Origin: an uncultured Spirochaetaceae bacterium
GTDB lineage: Bacteria; Spirochaetota; Spirochaetia; Sphaerochaetales; Sphaerochaetaceae
Length of the DNA: 41,332 bases
Assembly: GCA_944389145.1 (NCBI GenBank)
Contig: CALXLH010000005.1
Location: 1 to 41,332 of the forward strand
Direction: 5' to 3'
The position numbers and the translations under genes are program-made. The notes beneath the pieces are model-generated. The model searched no databases. It was not told where the DNA came from and saw only the letters and a list, made by a program, of their open reading frames with translations. Below, one piece after another: positions 1 to 8,188 of this stretch. Within the stretch, counting starts at the first letter, position 1, and each line of letters opens with the position of its first letter.

Positions 1-81
1 GCTCTTGCTCTTGAAAACAAGGCGGAGGCATATGTCTGCCAATCCTGTAGACATGTATTTGCCGATTATAAGATCAGATGA
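1..81 (+). CDS. 3' end of an unidentified protein gene (partial)
   Basis: Frame 1 is open from the window edge to a TGA at 79-81 and encodes 26 residues. They include a CxxC pair (VCQSC) near the C-terminus and end in DYKIR. The composition is protein-like, and a hairpin with a T-run follows 16 bases later, which supports a real gene end. The CxxC could be half of a zinc ribbon or a redox pair. The family is not recognisable from this tail, and the gene begins outside the window. Confidence 0.45.
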   Translation, partial: ALALENKAEAYVCQSCRHVFADYKIR

Positions 82-97
82 TCATTGCCGCCTTCAT

Positions 98-124
98 CCG
101 GCAGGACAAGCCTTGTCGGTTTTC
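98..124 (+). terminator. Putative rho-independent terminator
   Basis: CCGGCAGG (98-105) pairs with CCTTGTCGG (111-119), with one bulged T and one G-T pair, around a five-base loop. TTTT follows at 120-123. It sits 16 bases after the partial reading frame that stops at 81. The stem is imperfect and the T-run is short, so this is a moderate call. Confidence 0.45.
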
Positions 125-491
125 TGGCGGCTAACTTTATAAAATTCAAGAACAATCATCACGATAGTACCAAGATCCTAGAAGCGTGACCTACTCTCTA
201 TACTGTCCCACATTGCTGTGAGCCTGAGGGTGGAGCTTCCTGCATGCCTGGTCAAGATTCAGCTGAGTGTTTATGAGCGCCATCAAATCGACTTAACGGA
301 GGAAGGAGTTATCCTTCTTCAGATGTGCAGGAGTGGTGTTGAGGAGCTTCCCCCTATGCACATTCTCATGAGCAATGCGCTCATCAAGCAGAATCTAACC
401 GTTTCTTCATATTTCATATCAGATCTCTTCCATTCCTCTTCACCTTCCGTTCCGATTAGAGGATGGAGACTCCTGGAGGTAAAGGTTGAAG
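125..491. other. Intergenic stretch without a convincing gene
   Basis: About 370 bases between the putative terminator and the end of the ProXp-ala gene. A 94-codon plus-strand frame from GTG at 218 has no ribosome-binding site and no recognisable motif. Short minus-strand frames (for example 35 codons spanning roughly 190-295) look mildly protein-like but are broken by stops. Decayed coding sequence is possible. No tRNA, riboswitch or other structured RNA was recognised. Confidence 0.4.
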
Positions 492-980
492 CTAAATATT
501 AATGATATGATGCTCGATATTGAACTCATCAAGAAGCGATATAAGATCACTGAAGGCAATGAACACGGTGCTGGTGTTCTCCATCGGATGGATGCCGATA
601 TCCCCGCCGGAAAAGAAGGAGTCGATCACGGCAACCGTCCTGTGCTCCCTGTCCGCAAGAAGCCCGAACGGAGTCACCGACCCCTTCATCAGGGAAAGGA
701 TGGACAGGAGATCCTCCTCCGATGCGAACGAGAGGGGACGCGAGCCGAGGATGCGGCGCAGCTTTTTCAGGTCTGCAGTCTTGCCAGAGGCGATCGAGAC
801 AAGGTAATACTGCCGCTTCTTGTCATCCCGGAGAAAGAGATTCTTTGGTACGCGCGGCATATCGAAGCCCGGGATGGACAGCCCTTCGGCCTCCGCGATC
901 GTATTCACTGCCTCATGGCAGAATTCCCTGTATGGGATCCGCCTTTCATCCAGGATGGCTAGGATATCATCCCTTGTCAC
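492..980 (-). CDS. ProXp-ala/YbaK-family prolyl-tRNA editing protein
   Basis: This 162-residue free-standing protein of the YbaK/ProRS-associated editing family most resembles ProXp-ala (PrdX). Members of that group hydrolyse Ala-tRNA(Pro) made by mistake by prolyl-tRNA synthetase. The central signature PKNLFLRDDKK (about residues 45-55) carries the conserved lysine (K46) found in ProXp-ala enzymes. A GSVTPFGLL segment (about 110) and HPMENTSTV (about 131) match the family's GxxTPFG and HPxxN blocks. Its length is normal for a single-domain trans-editing factor. It is the last gene of the long minus-strand operon: its ATG lies inside the end of tgt (14-base overlap), so the two are probably translationally coupled. 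The specificity is inferred from the family, and related deacylases in this superfamily act on other mischarged tRNAs. Confidence 0.85.
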   Translation of the reverse strand: MTRDDILAILDERRIPYREFCHEAVNTIAEAEGLSIPGFDMPRVPKNLFLRDDKKRQYYLVSIASGKTADLKKLRRILGSRPLSFASEEDLLSILSLMKGSVTPFGLLADREHRTVAVIDSFFSGGDIGIHPMENTSTVFIAFSDLISLLDEFNIEHHIINI

Positions 981-2094
981 CGTAGAATCTCCTCAGATAA
1001 TCCCTCTTGAATTCAGCGAACCTGTCTTCGGCTATCGCCTTGCGGATGCGTATCATCAGGTCATATAGGTACTGCAGGTTATGCTCCGTCGCGAGCATTC
1101 CTCCCAGCATCTCGTTGCACTTGATGAGGTGGTGCATATAGGCGCGCGAGTACTCTCGGCAGAGCGTGCATCCGCATCCCTCCTGTATCGGGGCGTGGTC
1201 GAACTTATACTGGGCCTTCTTCAGGGCTATCACGCCATCATCGGTGAAGAGGCCGCCATTGCGGGCCATGCGCGTCGCCAGCACACAGTCAAAGAGGTCG
1301 ATCCCGTTCTCTACCGCCGCAAGGATGTAGTCAGGGGATCCGATGCCCATGACGTATCTAGGCTTATCCTCAGTGATGAACTGCGCAGTGTAGGCAAGCA
1401 TATCCTCGAAGACATGCTTCTCCTCCCCTACGGACAGTCCTCCGATCGCGATGCCGGGGAAATCCATCTCTGAGATCGTGAGCGCGCTCTCCTTCCTGAG
1501 GTCCTCATAGAAGTTGCCCTGCACGATGCCGAAGAGATTGCCGCGGAAGCGCTCCCCCAGCCTGTCACGCTCCTTGATCGAGCGCTCGGCCCATAGCCTG
1601 GTCACCCTCCAAGCCTCCTCGGCGTTGCGATGCTCTATCCCAGGAGGCGTGCATACATCCAGCACCATAGCGATGTCAGAACCGATGACAGACTGGATAT
1701 CCACGACCTTCTCCGGCGTGAATATGTGCTTCGATCCGTCGATATGGCTCTGGAACGTCACGCCGCTCTCCCTTACCTTCCTCAGTCCTGAGAGAGAGAA
1801 GACCTGGAAGCCTCCGGAATCAGTGAGGATGTTCCCATCCCATGAGGAGAATCCATGCAGCCCGCCGAAGTCATCCAGCACCTCGGTTCCCGGCCGGAGA
1901 TAGAGATGGTAGGTATTGGCAAGTATCAGTCGGTATCCTATCTTCCTTATCGTGTCATGATAGATTCCCTTGACGGTACCGTTGGTGCCAACCGGCATGA
2001 ATGCAGGTGTCTCGACATCCCCATGCGGGAGGGAGAGTATGCCAAGCCGTGCCTTTGTTTCCTTATCCTTCTTCGTTATCCTGATTATGCTCAT
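967..2094 (-). CDS. tgt: tRNA-guanine transglycosylase
   Basis: This 375-residue enzyme exchanges guanine-34 for the queuine precursor preQ1 in GUN-anticodon tRNAs (Tyr, His, Asn, Asp) during queuosine biosynthesis. The general-base aspartate is in TDSGGFQVFSLS (D92), and the nucleophile is in DLFDCVLATRMARNG (D269). The zinc site follows the family pattern C307-x-C309-x2-C312 with H338. Length and domain order match bacterial Tgt. The ATG overlaps the stop of the upstream permease gene by four bases (ATGA), and the gene itself runs 14 bases into the ProXp-ala gene. The next enzyme of the pathway, queA, lies 25 kb away in this window (27166-28206) in a different operon. Confidence 0.97.
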   Translation of the reverse strand: MSIIRITKKDKETKARLGILSLPHGDVETPAFMPVGTNGTVKGIYHDTIRKIGYRLILANTYHLYLRPGTEVLDDFGGLHGFSSWDGNILTDSGGFQVFSLSGLRKVRESGVTFQSHIDGSKHIFTPEKVVDIQSVIGSDIAMVLDVCTPPGIEHRNAEEAWRVTRLWAERSIKERDRLGERFRGNLFGIVQGNFYEDLRKESALTISEMDFPGIAIGGLSVGEEKHVFEDMLAYTAQFITEDKPRYVMGIGSPDYILAAVENGIDLFDCVLATRMARNGGLFTDDGVIALKKAQYKFDHAPIQEGCGCTLCREYSRAYMHHLIKCNEMLGGMLATEHNLQYLYDLMIRIRKAIAEDRFAEFKRDYLRRFYGDKG

Positions 2095-3167
2095 AGCTTC
2101 CTTCCTAGGATCGACAGCACCAGCGAGAGCAGTATCGTAAGCACGATGGGCAGCACCACCGTCATGACAGGCGCTACCGCTCCCTGATGGCCCATGATCG
2201 AGAATACCATATCAGCAACATAGTATATTACCGCTATCGAAAGCGACTGTATCACGGAAAAGAGCAGGACATTGCGGCGGAAGCTGAAGTTCATGCTTAC
2301 TGAGATGAACATGAGCGTGAAGATTGCCAGCGGGCTGAATATCCTGCGATAGTAATCCGTCGCCTTCTCATGCCATGTCACCCTGTCATTGGCATAGAGG
2401 GAGGCAAGGTAATCCACTGCAGTCTCCCTGTCCATCGTCTCGATCGAGGTGTTCTGGCTGCGGAAGAGGCGCGGCTCGATATCGAAGGCGGGATCGGTAT
2501 ACTCTGCCTCATAGCGTGATGCCACGCTCCCATCCGTCACATGATAGACCCTCGCATTCTCGAACACCCATCCCCGTCCTTCCTCGAAATGCGCCCTATC
2601 AGCCTCGATACGGGCTATGATGGCCCCATCCGCATGCTGGACAAGCACCGGATCATAGATAGCCTGTGATGCCTCGGAGAAACGCTGCGTATAGATAAGA
2701 TAGCCATCGGGATCAGAGAGCACGATATTCCTCGTATCACGCGTGGATGAAGAGCCGAAAAGCTCCACCTCAAGCTCATCATGCACGGCGTTTATCGCTA
2801 TGACAGCCTTCTCCTGATAGACAGATCCCAGTACGGTAAGCACTATGGCAAGCACCACGATAGGAGCCTTGAGCCGCCAGGGGCTTACGCCTGCGTTGAG
2901 TATCGGGATGAGCTCATTGTTCGCCAATAGCGTGGAGAGATAGTATGTCACGGAGAATAGGAATGCGATCGACGCCACCATCAGCAGATACTGAGGCAGC
3001 GACAGCACGATGTACTCCGCGATCCTCAGCGGTGGGATATCCCCGTTCATGATCTGATCCATCTTCGAGAAGAGCTCGACGGCTGCAAGGATGAGCGCGA
3101 ATAGCATGATCGTGACGGTTGCGACCTTGAGTATCGATGAGATGGTATAGCGGGAAAGGATCCTCAT
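2091..3167 (-). CDS. lptG: LptF/LptG-family permease, LptG-like
   Basis: A 358-residue inner-membrane protein of the YjgP/YjgQ family. The N-terminus holds three membrane helices (about 15-35, 50-80 and 100-120). A large periplasmic beta-rich domain follows (about 130-265), then three C-terminal helices, which is the LptF/G layout. In the Lpt machine, LptF and LptG form the transmembrane core that passes lipopolysaccharide from LptB2 to the LptC/A bridge. It is the second of two adjacent permease genes with a four-base stop/start overlap (ATGA), as in lptF-lptG pairs elsewhere, so it is called LptG by position. Whether this organism exports true LPS is not shown here: many spirochaetes lack classic LPS, and the cargo could be another glycolipid. 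Confidence 0.82.
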   Translation of the reverse strand: MRILSRYTISSILKVATVTIMLFALILAAVELFSKMDQIMNGDIPPLRIAEYIVLSLPQYLLMVASIAFLFSVTYYLSTLLANNELIPILNAGVSPWRLKAPIVVLAIVLTVLGSVYQEKAVIAINAVHDELEVELFGSSSTRDTRNIVLSDPDGYLIYTQRFSEASQAIYDPVLVQHADGAIIARIEADRAHFEEGRGWVFENARVYHVTDGSVASRYEAEYTDPAFDIEPRLFRSQNTSIETMDRETAVDYLASLYANDRVTWHEKATDYYRRIFSPLAIFTLMFISVSMNFSFRRNVLLFSVIQSLSIAVIYYVADMVFSIMGHQGAVAPVMTVVLPIVLTILLSLVLSILGRKL

Positions 3168-4444
3168 CTTGCCCTCCTGAAGCGGAACATCAGGAAGAGA
3201 GCGGCTGCAAGGATCGCCAGGTCCGGAAGCGACATCAGAAGGTATGGCGCGCTATGGATGGCGAAGATGCGGAGCTGCACGGCAAAGATCATATACCAGT
3301 ACGCGACGGCTATCAGGAGAGAGATGGCGAAGCCCGTGAGCTTTCCATGCTTGACCCTGACCATCGACAGAGGCAGCGTTATCAGGGTAAGGCAGAAGCA
3401 GGCCGCGGAAAGCACGAACTTCTTGGCAAGCTCCGCCTTATAATACTGCGAATAGCTGTTGCGCGGAGGATACTCGCCATATGATGCGATATCAGCGGCG
3501 GCTGTCGCCAGGCGCTCAGAGAGGGCCGTCCTTGCGATATCCCCGCGGGCGGCGGAAGCTATGGCATCAGCGACCGAGAGCCGCGAATCCTCCCTGCCCT
3601 CATGCCAGCTACGGAAGCCATCGCGCTCTAGGCCCTCCCGTTCCCTGATTCCCGCGATCAGGTCACGGGAAGAGAGATTTAGAGGAGAGGTCGACGTGAG
3701 TGATGGTATCTGCTCGGAGAAATCGAGGAAGAAGGTGGCCTTCTCCGCACTCGAGAGCCCGTATGATTCGATATCGCCATCCTCGGTAAGTAGGATATGG
3801 GGACTGTCAAGCTCCAGCGAATAGATATAGTTATCGCTATCGATAAGCTCAAGCACTCCCCTGTCTGACAGGACCGTGCGCGACTGTCCATCCTCTTCCT
3901 GGGACAGAAGCACGATATCATGGATCTCATTCCCCTCGCTCTGGCCGTTCGAGAGCACGATATTCCCTACGGTATTGACGGAATTAGGCTCGATCTCGAA
4001 TGTCGGCATCTCCTGCATAAGCACCCTCAGCCTCATCTCATACTGGCTTGATGCCCAGGGATGAACGATATCCGCGAAGAGGAACGTGACGAAGGAGAGG
4101 AAGATGGAGACGACGATAAGCGGCCTGTATACATGCGACAATGATATTCCCGAGCTGCGTATGGCAAGAAGCTCATTCGATGACCCAAGATCGCCGAGTA
4201 TCATCGATGAAGCCGCAAGGGACGCGAACGGGAACGTATAGATGAGGAACTGAGGCATCGAGAGCGAGACCATGGAGAGCATCGTCATCATATCGATGTT
4301 CCTCAGGAGTATCCTCTGCACCAGGAGGAGTATCGAATTGATGAAGAAGATGCAGAAGAAGAAAACGAATGCCACAGCGAAATTCTGGGCAAACTGCACG
4401 AGTATATAGCGATAGAGGATGCGGTAGGATCCCTTTTCCTTCAA
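3164..4444 (-). CDS. lptF: LptF/LptG-family permease, LptF-like
   Basis: A 426-residue membrane protein with the same six-helix plus periplasmic-domain layout as its downstream partner. The N-terminal amphipathic segment YRILYRYILVQF is typical of LptF/LptG, and the helices run at about 18-42, 55-85, 98-120 and three more after residue 335. Its periplasmic part is longer than in the partner, with an acidic, poorly conserved insert of about 70 residues around 250-320. The reading frame opens with TTG at 4442-4444 because no ATG fits the N-terminus; GTG at codon 16 would cut into the first conserved segment. Only three bases separate it from the dut stop. The family assignment is firm. The F versus G label follows gene order only. 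Confidence 0.82.
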   Translation of the reverse strand: MKEKGSYRILYRYILVQFAQNFAVAFVFFFCIFFINSILLLVQRILLRNIDMMTMLSMVSLSMPQFLIYTFPFASLAASSMILGDLGSSNELLAIRSSGISLSHVYRPLIVVSIFLSFVTFLFADIVHPWASSQYEMRLRVLMQEMPTFEIEPNSVNTVGNIVLSNGQSEGNEIHDIVLLSQEEDGQSRTVLSDRGVLELIDSDNYIYSLELDSPHILLTEDGDIESYGLSSAEKATFFLDFSEQIPSLTSTSPLNLSSRDLIAGIREREGLERDGFRSWHEGREDSRLSVADAIASAARGDIARTALSERLATAAADIASYGEYPPRNSYSQYYKAELAKKFVLSAACFCLTLITLPLSMVRVKHGKLTGFAISLLIAVAYWYMIFAVQLRIFAIHSAPYLLMSLPDLAILAAALFLMFRFRRAR

Positions 4445-4447
4445 GAC

Positions 4448-4879
4448 TCAGACCCCGGTTGACCCGAACCCCCCGACTCCGCGATCGGTGCTTCCAAGGC
4501 TATCGGACAGAATGAATGAAGCCCTCTCCACCCTTGACACCACAAGCTGTGCGATCCTATCGCCGGGATTGACCGCGAAATCCTCGCTGCCGAGATTGGC
4601 AAGCAGCACGGATAGCTCGCCCCTGTAGTCACTGTCGATCGTCCCCGGGGCATTGAGGACGGTGATGCCATGGCGCATGGCAAGTCCGGAGCGCGGCCTC
4701 ACCTGGACCTCGAACCCTTCAGGGATCTCCAGGAAGAGTCCAGTGGGGATGAGAGCGCGCCCGCCAGGAGGAATCGTGATGGGAGAGGAAAGGAAGGCAG
4801 AGACATCAGCCCCTGCCGCTCCCTTGCTCTGATAGGAAGGGAGCGATGCCCCCTCCCTTCTCATCACGGGTATATCCAT
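4448..4879 (-). CDS. dut: dUTP diphosphatase (dUTPase)
   Basis: A 143-residue trimeric-type dUTPase, which converts dUTP to dUMP and pyrophosphate. This keeps uracil out of DNA and supplies dUMP for dTMP synthesis. All five family motifs are visible: AGADVSA (1), RPRSGLAMRHGI (2), GTIDSDYRGEL (3, with the catalytic Asp), GDRIAQLVV (4) and the C-terminal RGVGGFGSTG arm (5), which closes over the substrate. Length is normal. The ATG overlaps the pnp stop by one base (TGATG), so it is likely coupled to pnp. Its product pool leads to thymidylate kinase, encoded at 26556. Confidence 0.97.
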   Translation of the reverse strand: MDIPVMRREGASLPSYQSKGAAGADVSAFLSSPITIPPGGRALIPTGLFLEIPEGFEVQVRPRSGLAMRHGITVLNAPGTIDSDYRGELSVLLANLGSEDFAVNPGDRIAQLVVSRVERASFILSDSLGSTDRGVGGFGSTGV

Positions 4880-7002
4880 CAGTTCGATTCCTTGGCCGCT
4901 TCCGGCTGGGCATCGATATATGAAAGGTTAAGCCTGCCCATCCTGTCGATCTCGATGAGCTTCACATCGACCTGCTGGCCGACAGAGAGCACATCGGAAA
5001 CGTTCTTCACCCTCGTCTTGGAGAGCTTGGAGATGTGGCAGAGTCCCTCCTTTCCGGGAAGGATCTCGATGAAGGCTCCGAAATCAACGATGCGCTTCAC
5101 CGTACCATGGTAGATCCTGCCGACCTCTGGCTCCTCGATGATCGAAAGCACAAGGTTCTTGGCCTGCTGCGCAGAGGCGTTGTTCCTGCCATAGATCATC
5201 ACGGTTCCGTCATCATCGATGTTGATCTCCGCTCCAGACTGGGCAGCGATCGCCTTGATCGTCTTTCCTCCGGTTCCGATCACGGCACCGATCTTATCCT
5301 CAGGCACCGTGATGGTGAGGATCTTAGGAGCAAGCTCGCTGATCTCCGGGCGAGGAGCCGGGAGGGTACCAGCCATGATCCCAAGGATATGCATCCTGCC
5401 CTCCTTGGCCTGCTGGAGCGCCTTCCTCATGATCTCAGGGGTAACGCCTGCGATCTTGATATCCATCTGGAATGCCGTGATGCCGTCCTTCGTACCGGCA
5501 ACCTTGAAGTCCATGTCTCCGAGGTGATCCTCCTCTCCGAGGATATCAGAGAGAATGACATAGCGGGAGTAATCCGCTCCTTCGGTGATCAGCCCCATCG
5601 CGATACCGGCGACAGGCTTCGAGATAGGAACGCCTGCATCCATCAGTGAGAGGCATCCGCCGCAGACCGATGCCATCGAGGAGGAACCGTTTGACTCCAT
5701 GATCTCAGAGACGACACGGATGGTATACGGGAACCTCTCCTTCTTCGGCAGCACAGCCTCAAGCGCCCTCTGCGCAAGATGACCATGGCCGATCTCGCGG
5801 CGACCTGTGGTAAGGCGTCCGACCTCACCGACCGAATACGGCGGGAAGTTGTAGTGGAGCATGAAGTTCGAATAGCTCTTCTCTCCGTCGATCGTGTCGA
5901 ACATCTGCTCGTCCTGCACCGTTCCGAGGGTCGTGACAGCAAGGGACTGCGTCTCGCCGCGGGTGAAGAGCGCCGAGCCATGAGTGCAGGGAAGAACTCC
6001 TACCTCGCACTCTATAGGGCGGATCTCTGTAACCTTGCGGCCATCTGTCCTGACGCCATCGTTGAGGATCGAGGAACGAAGGATCTCATACTCCATGTCC
6101 TCAAACATCTTGGCAATCTCGCCAGGCCTCTTCGCATCCTCGGCGATAAGGTCTGCGAACTTCGCCTTCACATCCTCATGGACGCGCTCAAGGGCCGCAT
6201 ACCTGTTCATCTTGCCCTTGACGAAGGATGCCTCCTTCTCGAGAGGATAGGCATATTCCTTGACAGGCTCGAGCCATGCGAGGTCGGCAGCCTCGATCTC
6301 CATCAGAGGCAGCTTTTCCTTGCCGCAGATCCTCCTCAGCTCATCCTGAGCCTCGCAGATGCGGGTGATGACAGGCTGGGCTGCCGCGATGGCTCCGAGC
6401 ATATCATCCTCGCTGACCTCCTTGGCTCCGCCCTCAACCATGGTTATGCCATCATGGGTTCCCGCGACGACGATATCAAGGGAAGCGGAAGGCATCTGCT
6501 GGAAGGTCGGGTTGATGACGAACTCCGAACCGATCTTCGCGACACGCACGGCAGCTATCGGACCATAGAACGGGATATCAGAAATCGTGACTGCGCAGGA
6601 TGCGGCATTGATAGCCACGATATCAGGCGTATGGGACATATCCGAGGATACGACGGTCGGCACGATCTGGATCTCACGGCCGAATGCCTTATCGAAGAGC
6701 GGCCTCATCGGGCGATCGATGAGACGGGAGACGAGGATCTCCTTGTCCTTGGGCTTAGACTCCCTCTTCAGGAATCCCCCAGGAATCTTTCCTGCCGCAT
6801 AATACTTCTCGTTGTATTCAACCGATACAGGCACATAGTCGATCGGTTCTGATGGTGCGTCACCGCAGCAAACGGTGGCGATGACCGCGCTGCCTGCATA
6901 GTGCGCATATACCGCGCCATTAGCCTGCTTGGCGATCTTTCCGGTCTCGAATACGAGATCAATATCCCCGATCTTGACCGAAACTGATTTTACTTCTGCC
7001 AT
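4879..7002 (-). CDS. pnp: Polynucleotide phosphorylase
   Basis: A 707-residue 3'-to-5' phosphorolytic exoribonuclease that degrades mRNA to nucleoside diphosphates, with roles in RNA tailing and quality control. It has two RNase PH-like cores (about 1-215 and 310-545). The second contains the FTRGETQSL and GDMDFKVAGT stretches, the latter with catalytic aspartates. A KH domain follows (about 553-610, with the GxxG loop in IGAVIGTGGKTI), then an S1 domain (about 620-690, GRIYHGTVKRIVDFGAFIEI). Length is standard. An 83-base gap separates it from rpsO and holds a strong hairpin. A purine-rich AGGAAG precedes the ATG. In other bacteria the rpsO-pnp junction is a target of pnp autoregulation. Confidence 0.98.
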   Translation of the reverse strand: MAEVKSVSVKIGDIDLVFETGKIAKQANGAVYAHYAGSAVIATVCCGDAPSEPIDYVPVSVEYNEKYYAAGKIPGGFLKRESKPKDKEILVSRLIDRPMRPLFDKAFGREIQIVPTVVSSDMSHTPDIVAINAASCAVTISDIPFYGPIAAVRVAKIGSEFVINPTFQQMPSASLDIVVAGTHDGITMVEGGAKEVSEDDMLGAIAAAQPVITRICEAQDELRRICGKEKLPLMEIEAADLAWLEPVKEYAYPLEKEASFVKGKMNRYAALERVHEDVKAKFADLIAEDAKRPGEIAKMFEDMEYEILRSSILNDGVRTDGRKVTEIRPIECEVGVLPCTHGSALFTRGETQSLAVTTLGTVQDEQMFDTIDGEKSYSNFMLHYNFPPYSVGEVGRLTTGRREIGHGHLAQRALEAVLPKKERFPYTIRVVSEIMESNGSSSMASVCGGCLSLMDAGVPISKPVAGIAMGLITEGADYSRYVILSDILGEEDHLGDMDFKVAGTKDGITAFQMDIKIAGVTPEIMRKALQQAKEGRMHILGIMAGTLPAPRPEISELAPKILTITVPEDKIGAVIGTGGKTIKAIAAQSGAEINIDDDGTVMIYGRNNASAQQAKNLVLSIIEEPEVGRIYHGTVKRIVDFGAFIEILPGKEGLCHISKLSKTRVKNVSDVLSVGQQVDVKLIEIDRMGRLNLSYIDAQPEAAKESN

Positions 7003-7049
7003 TGTTCTTCCTTTCTTTCCTTGTTCTTTCTGCTTTGTTCTTTCATGAA

Positions 7050-7075
7050 GGAAAGCCAGGCAGAGCTGGCTTTCC
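7050..7075 (-). promoter_or_regulatory. Strong hairpin between rpsO and pnp
   Basis: A perfect 10-base stem (GGAAAGCCAG / CTGGCTTTCC) with a six-base loop lies in the 83-base gap between rpsO and pnp. On the transcribed strand it is followed by TTCATG rather than a T-run, so it is a poor full terminator. It could be a leaky terminator, an RNA-processing site or an mRNA-stabilising 3' end for rpsO. In E. coli an RNase III-cleaved hairpin upstream of pnp mediates autocontrol. A similar role here is only an analogy. Confidence 0.6.
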
Positions 7076-7085
7076 CGTTATTTCC

Positions 7086-7352
7086 TTATTTCCTAAGGCC
7101 GAGGTCGGCAATGAGCTGCCTGTACTCGTCGATATTGCGTCCGCGGATGTACTTCAGCAGGCGGCGGCGCTGGCCGACGAGCTTCAGAAGTCCGCGCCTT
7201 GACGCATGGTCCTTCGGATTATCCTTGAAATGGCCCTGCAGGTCGTTGATGCGAGCCGTTAGGAGCGCGACCTGAACCTTCGCATCCCCGGTGTTCCTTG
7301 AATCGTTACCGTACTTCACTACGATCTCGTTCTTCTGTTCCTTCGTGATCAT
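7086..7352 (-). CDS. rpsO: 30S ribosomal protein S15
   Basis: An 88-residue S15, which binds 16S rRNA early in assembly of the central domain and contributes to inter-subunit bridges. The family sequence is evident: the N-terminal KNEIVVKYG segment, then [22 protein letters not shown], the [22 protein letters not shown] rRNA-binding core (residues 50 onwards) and an ending in LGLRK. The length is exact for S15. The ATG overlaps the ribF stop (ATGA) and has a GGAGAAG Shine-Dalgarno inside the end of ribF. Confidence 0.99.
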   Translation of the reverse strand: MITKEQKNEIVVKYGNDSRNTGDAKVQVALLTARINDLQGHFKDNPKDHASRRGLLKLVGQRRRLLKYIRGRNIDEYRQLIADLGLRK

Positions 7353-8188
7353 CTTCTCTTCTCCAAGAATAGTGAATCTAGCTGCAGCGTCCCTTTGCCC
7401 CTTCCCTCCACGCTGCCGATGACAGAGGACAGGAAAGGCGAGGAAAGGACGAGAGACTCACGTCCGATCCTCAGCATGCTTTCAACCATCCTCCCGTCAG
7501 AGAGGAGGAGCCGGGTATCATAAGATCCTAGTGGCGGTAGGAGCTGATGAATCGAGGCCCTGCTGAAAATCAGTTCTCCAGAGCAAGGCCTGTAAGGTAA
7601 CGGCACAAGGTCCACCCTGTAGAATTGACCGGAGAGATGAAGGAAGCCTTCAAGCTCTCCTTGTATGACAAGCTGCCTGAGCGATGTGGATGAAATCTTC
7701 CTTCCAGCATCATCCATGACAGCGTCTACTTCTATCAGAACGCAGCTTCCTCCCTTCTCCGCGATGAGCCTGGGGATATCACGCCCCGAAGCCTGGGATG
7801 AGGGATTGCCGAAGCGGAAATCCGATCCGACGACAGCCGCAACGGGATTCGCGGCTCTCATCAGGAGATCCACGAAGCCACTGGCACCAATCTTACTGAA
7901 ATCGGCAGAAAAGTCAATCAGCGCAAAAAAATCCACGCCGAATGACGCGATATACTCGGTACGCATCCTGATCGTATCAAGCTCGCCTGCGGAATAGGGC
8001 TTCGGATTGGTGCGGAATGAGATGACAAGGCTCACGGAGCCCCTTCTCTCCCTAGCGGTCCTGACGACCGTCTCCAATATCCTCCGGTGTCCCCTATGCA
8101 TACCATCGAAGACACCTATCGAGAAGACCGTGTCCTGCCCTCGCAGGCGTCCGGAACCGACAAGGGAGGAGAAGTCGAGCGTCTCCAT
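7349..8188 (-). CDS. ribF: RibF-like FAD synthetase with a degenerate flavokinase domain
   Basis: A 279-residue protein whose first ~180 residues are a FAD synthetase (FMN adenylyltransferase) domain: [14 protein letters not shown] with the nucleotidyl-transferase HxGH at 31-34, VVGSDFRFG at 119-127 and ISSTSLRQ at 165-172. In bifunctional RibF a riboflavin kinase domain follows, with a GxPTAN motif. Here the ~100-residue C-terminal part keeps a remnant resembling the PPxGxY strand ([13 protein letters not shown], about 223-235), but no PTAN motif and no recognisable kinase active site. The protein is therefore probably an FAD synthetase that cannot make FMN itself, which implies a separate flavokinase or FMN uptake. 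It lies between truB and rpsO, with one-base and four-base overlaps. Confidence 0.85.
   Translation of the reverse strand: METLDFSSLVGSGRLRGQDTVFSIGVFDGMHRGHRRILETVVRTARERRGSVSLVISFRTNPKPYSAGELDTIRMRTEYIASFGVDFFALIDFSADFSKIGASGFVDLLMRAANPVAAVVGSDFRFGNPSSQASGRDIPRLIAEKGGSCVLIEVDAVMDDAGRKISSTSLRQLVIQGELEGFLHLSGQFYRVDLVPLPYRPCSGELIFSRASIHQLLPPLGSYDTRLLLSDGRMVESMLRIGRESLVLSSPFLSSVIGSVEGRGKGTLQLDSLFLEKRR

Noticed and set aside
218-502. 94-codon plus-strand frame starting at GTG
   Set aside because: It has no Shine-Dalgarno and no recognisable motif, and its end overlaps the ProXp-ala stop. Its composition is compatible with noncoding sequence.
5779-6852. 357-codon plus-strand frame opposite pnp
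   Set aside because: It is a shadow of the highly conserved PNPase gene.
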